A stretch of 64,000 bases of DNA from Cristatella mucedo. Taxonomy: Eukaryota > Bryozoa > Phylactolaemata > Cristatellidae. The stretch's first letter is position 1. The number at the start of each line of letters is the position of its first letter. Location: assembly GCA_009760855.2 (NCBI GenBank), contig WPIO01000114.1, forward strand, positions 247,001-311,000, in the 5' to 3' direction. Both the position numbers and the translations under genes were made by a program. This document shows, piece by piece, positions 60,101 to 64,000 of this stretch. The notes below the pieces were generated by a model. The model was not told where the DNA came from. It did no database searches and was given only the letters and a program-made list of their open reading frames with translations.

Positions 60101-62797
60101 GTTGGGAAAGCTGGCAGACGACGAATTAGACTAACACTAGATTGATGTGTGATTCCGCTAGAGGGAGCTGCTCCCAAAGGCTCTGTGCTAAGACCACTAA
60201 TGTCTTCTAGTTGAACTGTCCCTCTGCGAAAGAGCATTCGATCCCTCGACACCCACTATCATTACAATGCCGATGACACCCAGCTCCATCTCTATTTTGA
60301 TCACAGGGATGTAAACACTGTGACACGATGCTTACAATTTTGAGTCTTGGGATTCATTATTGGATGACAATGGGCCTCTACATTATAAAATTCTCATTAT
60401 ACTATACTCATTATGATTTGATTTTATATTATATTTTACTCATTATATATTATATTATATTTTACTCATTATACATATTATTCTGCATATAGGCCGGCCA
60501 TGCATGAGGTCCATGGTCACTGACTTCCACCAGCCCATAATGGGTGACTATCTAACTGCACCTTTGACCCGAACCCGGATGCTATTCTTCACTCTTTCTC
60601 AATCTCGAGTTTTATTGGAAACATAGCTAACATAGCTAGCTGCTTTGCAACTATCAGACTATTTGGAATGCCTATGATGAATTACTGGGTCAAGGCACTA
60701 GTTACAAACAGAGCCATGCATTCTTGAGCACATTGCACACAGCTGTCCCAGTGCTCTGATCCCTCCAGCATGCCGGATCTCCCAACTGCCCCTGGGTCTT
60801 AGCCCAGGGGTAAGGTGCTAGCTCTTCGCGACCCGGGTAGTGGGTTCGAGTCCTGCAACGGTCAATCTTATATTGCCTAGTGCAAGCGTTAGTGATAGCC
60901 GTGAAGGCTCATCTGCCTCTCCATAAATGTCAAATCAGCCTTGACATATGTTCACTTGCAGCATGTACTTGCTGGCATTGGCACGTGGATGCCGTCATTG
61001 ATTTCTCAAACTGAATGACGATAAAAACCAACTACTAGCGACTGTATGAAAAACCTAGTGCTACCCAGAAATTGAAAAGCCTAACATTAAAATGAGCTTG
61101 GTCAGCATATCTTCTGTAAAAGTCACCATGCAATCTGGTTATCCTGTTTTTAAGTGACCTTACACCTCATGATCCACAGTCAAGCTTGCAAACTCTCAAC
61201 TACGCACGATTGCAACAATCTGGGCCAGCTTAAATAAGGATACCACAGCCAAGCTGGTCTTCACGTCAATGAATTTCCGAGCCTGATCTAGACCGGTACA
61301 ACTCACTATTTGCATGTAATCCTGTCTGTACAATAAGACGCTTACAGTTGGTGCAAAACTCTGCAGTCAGGCTTGTCTGTCGTGAACAACACACCTGCCA
61401 CACCACAATTCTCATTAACTTTCGCTGTCTCCAAGTCGAGAAGCATATCGATTTCAAGGTTCTGGTGTTCACCTTTATCCCTACATTTTCATGCAACAGC
61501 CTATCTATCCGATTTATTTCCCAATCAGGTTAGGCAACGTGCCACCTGCTCTTCTGACTCAAGTCTTTGAGCAGCTCCTTTAACCAACCTCAAACACTTT
61601 GGAGACTGCGCCTTTAGTTCCTATGCTCCTAAAGCTGTAACACACCCCCCTACGACTGACTTCACGACATTCACCGACTTGACAACATTTCAAACGAAGC
61701 TAAAAACCCAACCGTTCCTAACAGCATTTGCTCTGCTAATGTGCAATATCCTTCTGCTGCTTATGGGTATTGTCCACTATGCATAGTATCACTAACCAAT
61801 TGATGTGCTACCTTTCCAGTATGTGCAATATGCCTATGAAAAAGATTTAGTTTTCTAGGGGTACAATACAAACGTCTCAAAATCTATAATTGTGGACTGT
61901 CATGAGCACGCAAACCTGCCCCTTACACGAAAGTAGCTGGCGATAGCTAGCCGGTGCTGACCAGGGGGATGAGAGCACTTGCAGATTGCATTCATAAAAG
62001 GAAATGACAAAACGCACACATCTTTTAAATTAGAAGCCGAATTTCAAATTTAAATTGACTAGACGGTTCAAAAAAGTTCTGATTTGTACACATAATCCAT
62101 CCATTTCTGACAAAAATGGAAAGTTATAGAGGTATAGGTACGTTGGGCTGATTTTCAGACATTGCCACCTTTATAGTCATGGCAGCAGCAAGCGCAAAGC
62201 CAGGCCCACTGAGCCTGGTCCAATTGGAGGGCTAGTCGCAAGCTCTAAGCCAAACCTCACAGATTGAAGGTAAACATTATTTTTTTGCACACTCAATAAT
62301 TTTTTATTAAGTGGATCCGGCGGACAAAGAGTCCTGTCATATTTGTATACTTTCCTCTCACACAGGAACACTCTGATAATCAGTTGAAAAAGCACATGCA
62401 GAGCAAGCTGATTTGTGGTTATTCGCTAAGCATTCAACAGGGAGCAGGAGATACACACTTCAGCAGCCTGTGGTGGTGGTGGTGTGGATTTCAGATTACT
62501 GCAACATGATGTGACAATGGCAATGATCTAGACGAGAATGCGCAGGCTACACCTGCAATGACCAGTAATTCTGACTTCAAGGAAAGCAGGCGCCGCTCAC
62601 ATGCTAAAAGCTGCGGAACAGGCTGCGCCGGTGATTCGCCATGCTCGTTACCCTCGGTGATCTTGCTCTGCAGAAGAGCGTGCACTTTGTCCCTCGCGAT
62701 GTTACAACAAACGGCAGCAGCAGTTGCAGCAACATCGGGGGTCGTATCTTCGGGAAGCAAGGCTGCCATGGCTGACTGAATCCGCTCAGAACAGAAC
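54078..62797 (-). CDS. Unidentified multi-exon gene, C-terminal part (5 phase-matched exons)
   Basis: Joining 62652-62797, 59062-59264, 56151-56313, 54495-54637 and 54078-54161 gives 245 residues ending at TGA. All four junctions agree in phase (1, 0, 1, 0) and every intron has GT/AG. I do not recognise the family. The product is rich in Leu, Ala and Ser with helical blocks such as VAATAAAVCCNIARDKVHAL and VLRSVQRSFAQLSIDLVAAT, separated by an acidic, Ser-rich linker in the second exon. This looks like an alpha-solenoid or HEAT/armadillo-type scaffold, but that is inference. The last exon ends in a polar tail (THPKPKSSAF). The 5' part is missing: the first exon seen starts inside a codon (needs an upstream exon ending in phase 2). 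Confidence 0.6.
54495..54637 (-). CDS. Unidentified gene, fourth exon
   Basis: Follows GTTTGCGCTGCAG. Reads VRHRPAIVQSGAVLRAACRL, WSAAGLCEHARPMLESLLQA and DALKTLCH, ending in phase 0 before a strong GTGAGT donor. Confidence 0.62.
55255..55400 (+). mobile_element. LINE B 3' UTR fragment
   Basis: GCTATTCACTTTCTCGACTG, then GTTGGCTACCGTATGCG and AAAGCCGCTTAGGCTGTGAG. Confidence 0.65.
56151..56313 (-). CDS. Unidentified gene, third exon
   Basis: Follows CTTCTTCTGTTGGCAG. Reads ETALSVRLRPADVSECSLVE, LLGAVEACTTRRGDVLRSVQ and RSFAQLSIDLVAAT, ending in phase 1 before GTGCCA. This is the most protein-like block of the gene. Confidence 0.62.
56445..56787 (+). mobile_element. LINE B 3' end
   Basis: GGAAGCTTTAGCTCTGCAGG, GGAACTCGCTTCCACAATTC, the full 3' UTR and an (ACATT)n tail. 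Lies just upstream of the third exon of the unidentified gene. Confidence 0.85.
57195..57330 (+). mobile_element. tRNA-derived SINE with altered B box
   Basis: ACCCAGGTCGTG, then GTGAGTCCTGCAGTGGACAA in place of the usual B box, then CGAGGCTGTCATATCAGCTA. See the inverted repeat at 57192-57227. Confidence 0.55.
58035..58215 (+). mobile_element. tRNA-derived SINE with LINE A-like tail (first copy)
   Basis: B box GTGGGTTCGAGTCC, body CATCGTGAGCAGGGTGGTAG, then CCTTTACAGCATAAATAAAG, TGCAGAGAGATTTAGTGATC and (ATT)8, which parallels the LINE A end. Confidence 0.65.
58361..58541 (+). mobile_element. tRNA-derived SINE with LINE A-like tail (second copy)
   Basis: Identical to the preceding SINE; arose by the 326-bp tandem duplication, not by a new insertion. 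Confidence 0.65.
58733..58966. mobile_element. DNA-transposon terminal fragment
   Basis: CAGTCGTCCCTGATTTATCA, then TTAATCAGTTCCAGACTC and GATAAATAAATTTCCGTGAA: the AT-rich end typical of widespread short DNA transposons. The other end is missing, cut by a LINE B end. Confidence 0.5.
58970..59042 (+). mobile_element. LINE B extreme 3' end
   Basis: ACTCCTGCGTAAAACCAACA, GACTTTGTGAAGGTACAGAC and TTACATTACAT. Ends 20 bases from the second exon of the unidentified gene. Confidence 0.7.
59062..59264 (-). CDS. Unidentified gene, second exon (acidic linker)
   Basis: Follows TTGCCTCCTGTAG. Reads SVEQLLTNCLDKFSKRETST, then an Asp/Ser/Thr-rich linker (DGDDGSLSTSLSTSLSLDVG), then TETLVKLK. Ends in phase 0 before GTGAAC. 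Confidence 0.6.
59366..59655 (-). mobile_element. LINE A 3' end
   Basis: Antisense stem (AAAGCGCCCTTAGAGAACTC), 3' UTR and AAATGTGGTCAAGTCG; a SINE follows directly. Confidence 0.75.
59660..59830 (+). mobile_element. tRNA-derived SINE
   Basis: A-box-like TGGCACACTAGGTAAGGCGG, B box GTGGGTTCGATTCCTGTGGT, body GCAAGCGGTGGTGATAGCCA, end GCTGTTTAAGCAGCTAG. Good example of the type found at 11632. Confidence 0.7.
60245..60350 (+). mobile_element. LINE fragment around the YADD-type motif
   Basis: Codes HYNADDTQLHLYFD, where the catalytic Tyr of Y-A-D-D is Asn. Confidence 0.5.
60780..60955 (+). mobile_element. tRNA-derived SINE
   Basis: A-box-like TTAGCCCAGGGGTAAGGTGC, B box GTGGGTTCGAGTCCTGCAAC, body AGTGATAGCCGTGAAGGCTC. 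Confidence 0.7.
60985..61890 (+). mobile_element. LINE A, old 3' half
   Basis: AAACTGAATGACGATAAAAA, CAGTTGGTGCAAAACTCTGC and KHIDFKVLVFTF, then a decayed 3' end (CCTATGAAAAAGATTTAG). Confidence 0.65.
61891..62651. other. Intron of the unidentified gene, unique part
   Basis: No recognisable repeat or coding signal. Confidence 0.4.
62652..62797 (-). CDS. Unidentified gene, first exon seen
   Basis: Follows GATTTTGCTTTGAG. Reads FCSERIQSAMAALLPEDTTP, DVAATAAAVCCNIARDKVHA and LLQSKITE, ending with G (phase 1) before GTAACG. Confidence 0.6.
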
Positions 62798-63191
62798 CTC
62801 AAAGCAAAATCACCGAAAGTATAATCAATGCTTTAAAAGAGTGGCAGAGTTGTCCGTGAACAGACTCGCCCAAACGGACATGCCACTGCCCCTTCCCTCA
62901 TATACACAAAAAATACACAAGAAATAATTGTGCAGGCAAGTAGACATGAAGGCCAATGGCCACGAGAAAAGTCGCAAAGCCTACAGGCATGCTGGGCCAA
63001 GCAAGGCTGGCCGAAGCCACCACGACGTTGAGCTACGGCTCGTTAATCGACAGTCACAGAAACTAAAACTAGAACAGTACCCAAGCAGCGGGGCCAATAG
63101 AAAAATCGTGGATTTCAATAAAAAAGTTCACGGCAAATAATCCAAAGCCGACAGAATCAGTACGATACAAATTGAGCCCTCGAAGATTCAT

Positions 63192-63251
63192 CTAATTCGA
63201 AGAATGAATAATATTATTATTGTTATTAATATTATTCATCCTTCGAATTAG
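63192..63251. repeat. Inverted repeat, about 25-bp arms
   Basis: CTAATTCGAAGAATGAATAA and onward pairs with its reverse complement with one mismatch; AT-rich loop. The right arm is followed by the LINE A (ATT)n tail. Confidence 0.65.
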
Positions 63252-63265
63252 GTGATATGATATGA

Positions 63266-63274
63266 TGAATTAGG

Positions 63275-63316
<42 letters not shown>

Positions 63317-63813
63317 TCACTTGATAAAGCACCCTCAGAGAACTCAATCTCTCTCTGGGCGTTTTACATTCGCTGTAAAGTGAAATGCAATTGAATGGTA
63401 AGTAAAATCATGCTTGAAAAACAAACGAAATGAATAATATGGTTAGGGGTGACATGCACAGGGTCAGCATGCAAATGTGGTTAGTGGCAGCATGCACAGT
63501 GTCAGCACGCATAAGCACATCAAGGACGAATCACAGGGACCCACTAAATGCTGTCCTAAATAGGTGTGTTTTTAGGTTCCTTTTAAATGTGGTCAGGTCA
63601 GGGGATGTTCTGACCCAGATCGGGAGGGAGTTCCAGGCTTTGGGATCATATGAACTAAATGCACGGTCTCCAAAGGATTTAAAGTTTGTATGAGGTATTT
63701 GTAGACTGTTGGATTCCGAAAAGCGGGTGGTACGATGCTTGGCCTGATGGGGTAGTATATCTGACAGATAGGCTGGAGCCATAGAATGAAGGGACCTAAA
63801 AGTGAGCGACAAA
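63266..63813 (-). mobile_element. LINE A 3' end
   Basis: Antisense (ATT)n of about 50 bases, stem, 3' UTR and the C-terminal block to SLTFRSLHSMAPAYLSDILP. Nearly the same as the copy at 1-581. Confidence 0.85.
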
Positions 63814-63944
63814 TATCCTAGTAATCTTGTAAATTGAGCTTGGTATTTCAGCGCAGACAGTGAACACCTTAACCATTCGCCAATTCTGACGGATAACCAT
63901 GGAGGAACACAAACGTCACACACCCCGGTTTGCATTCACGATTG

Positions 63945-64000
63945 CCTGCTTCAGGTCTCGAACCCACGATCTGGGTCGTGAAGAGCAAGCACCTTATCCC
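63945..64000 (-). mobile_element. tRNA-derived SINE, 5' part cut by window edge
   Basis: Minus strand reads GGGATAAGGTGCTTGCTCTT, ACGACCCAGATCGTGGG and TTCGAGACC: the A-to-B-box part. Confidence 0.55.

Overview
This is animal nuclear DNA. The coding signal is split into short exons with GT/AG introns, and non-LTR retrotransposons, tRNA-derived SINEs and very long (CT)n, (AC)n, (GACA)n and (ATT)n arrays fill much of the rest. The genes (a TRIM-like protein, RNA polymerase II subunit RPB9, mitochondrial D-lactate dehydrogenase) and the CR1/L2-like retrotransposons point to a metazoan, probably an aquatic invertebrate. I cannot name the species from sequence alone.

Four protein-coding genes can be assembled by joining exons with matching splice phases. 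(1) Minus strand, 9433-18434: a two-exon gene for a ~700-residue TRIM-like protein (RING, two B-boxes, coiled coil, C-terminal repeat or propeller-like domain). (2) Plus strand, 21572-24617: POLR2I/RPB9, four exons, 130 residues, complete. (3) Minus strand, 50913 down to 26934: LDHD, twelve coding exons, 484 residues, complete from a mitochondrial-type leader to the stop. (4) Minus strand, 62797 down to 54078: at least five phase-compatible exons giving 245 residues of the C-terminal part of a helical protein I do not recognise; its 5' part lies outside the window or was not found.

The space between and inside the genes is mostly repeats. LINE family A is CR1/L2-like and ends in (ATT)n after a conserved 3' stem (AAGCGCC...GAGAACTCAATCTC...GGCGCTTTA). 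It has about 30 fragments on both strands; the best copies are 7660-9256 (+) and 13393-14920 (-). LINE family B is related but distinct, ends in (ACATT)n, and is best at 22795-23860 (+). tRNA-derived SINEs with recognisable B boxes occur about ten times, and one SINE type shares its 3' tail with LINE A, which suggests that LINE A mobilised it. There are also two DNA-transposon remnants, a probable nuclear insertion of mitochondrial rRNA (48925-49515), a perfect 326-bp tandem duplication (58030-58681), a 98-bp identical dispersed segment inside a LINE, and several strong hairpins.

I found no CRISPR array, operon, phage, or clearly new defence or biosynthetic system. The points most worth a second look are the unidentified four-intron gene at the right, the SINE/LINE tail sharing, the 98-bp patch, the exact 326-bp duplication, and the long hairpin at 47783-47846.
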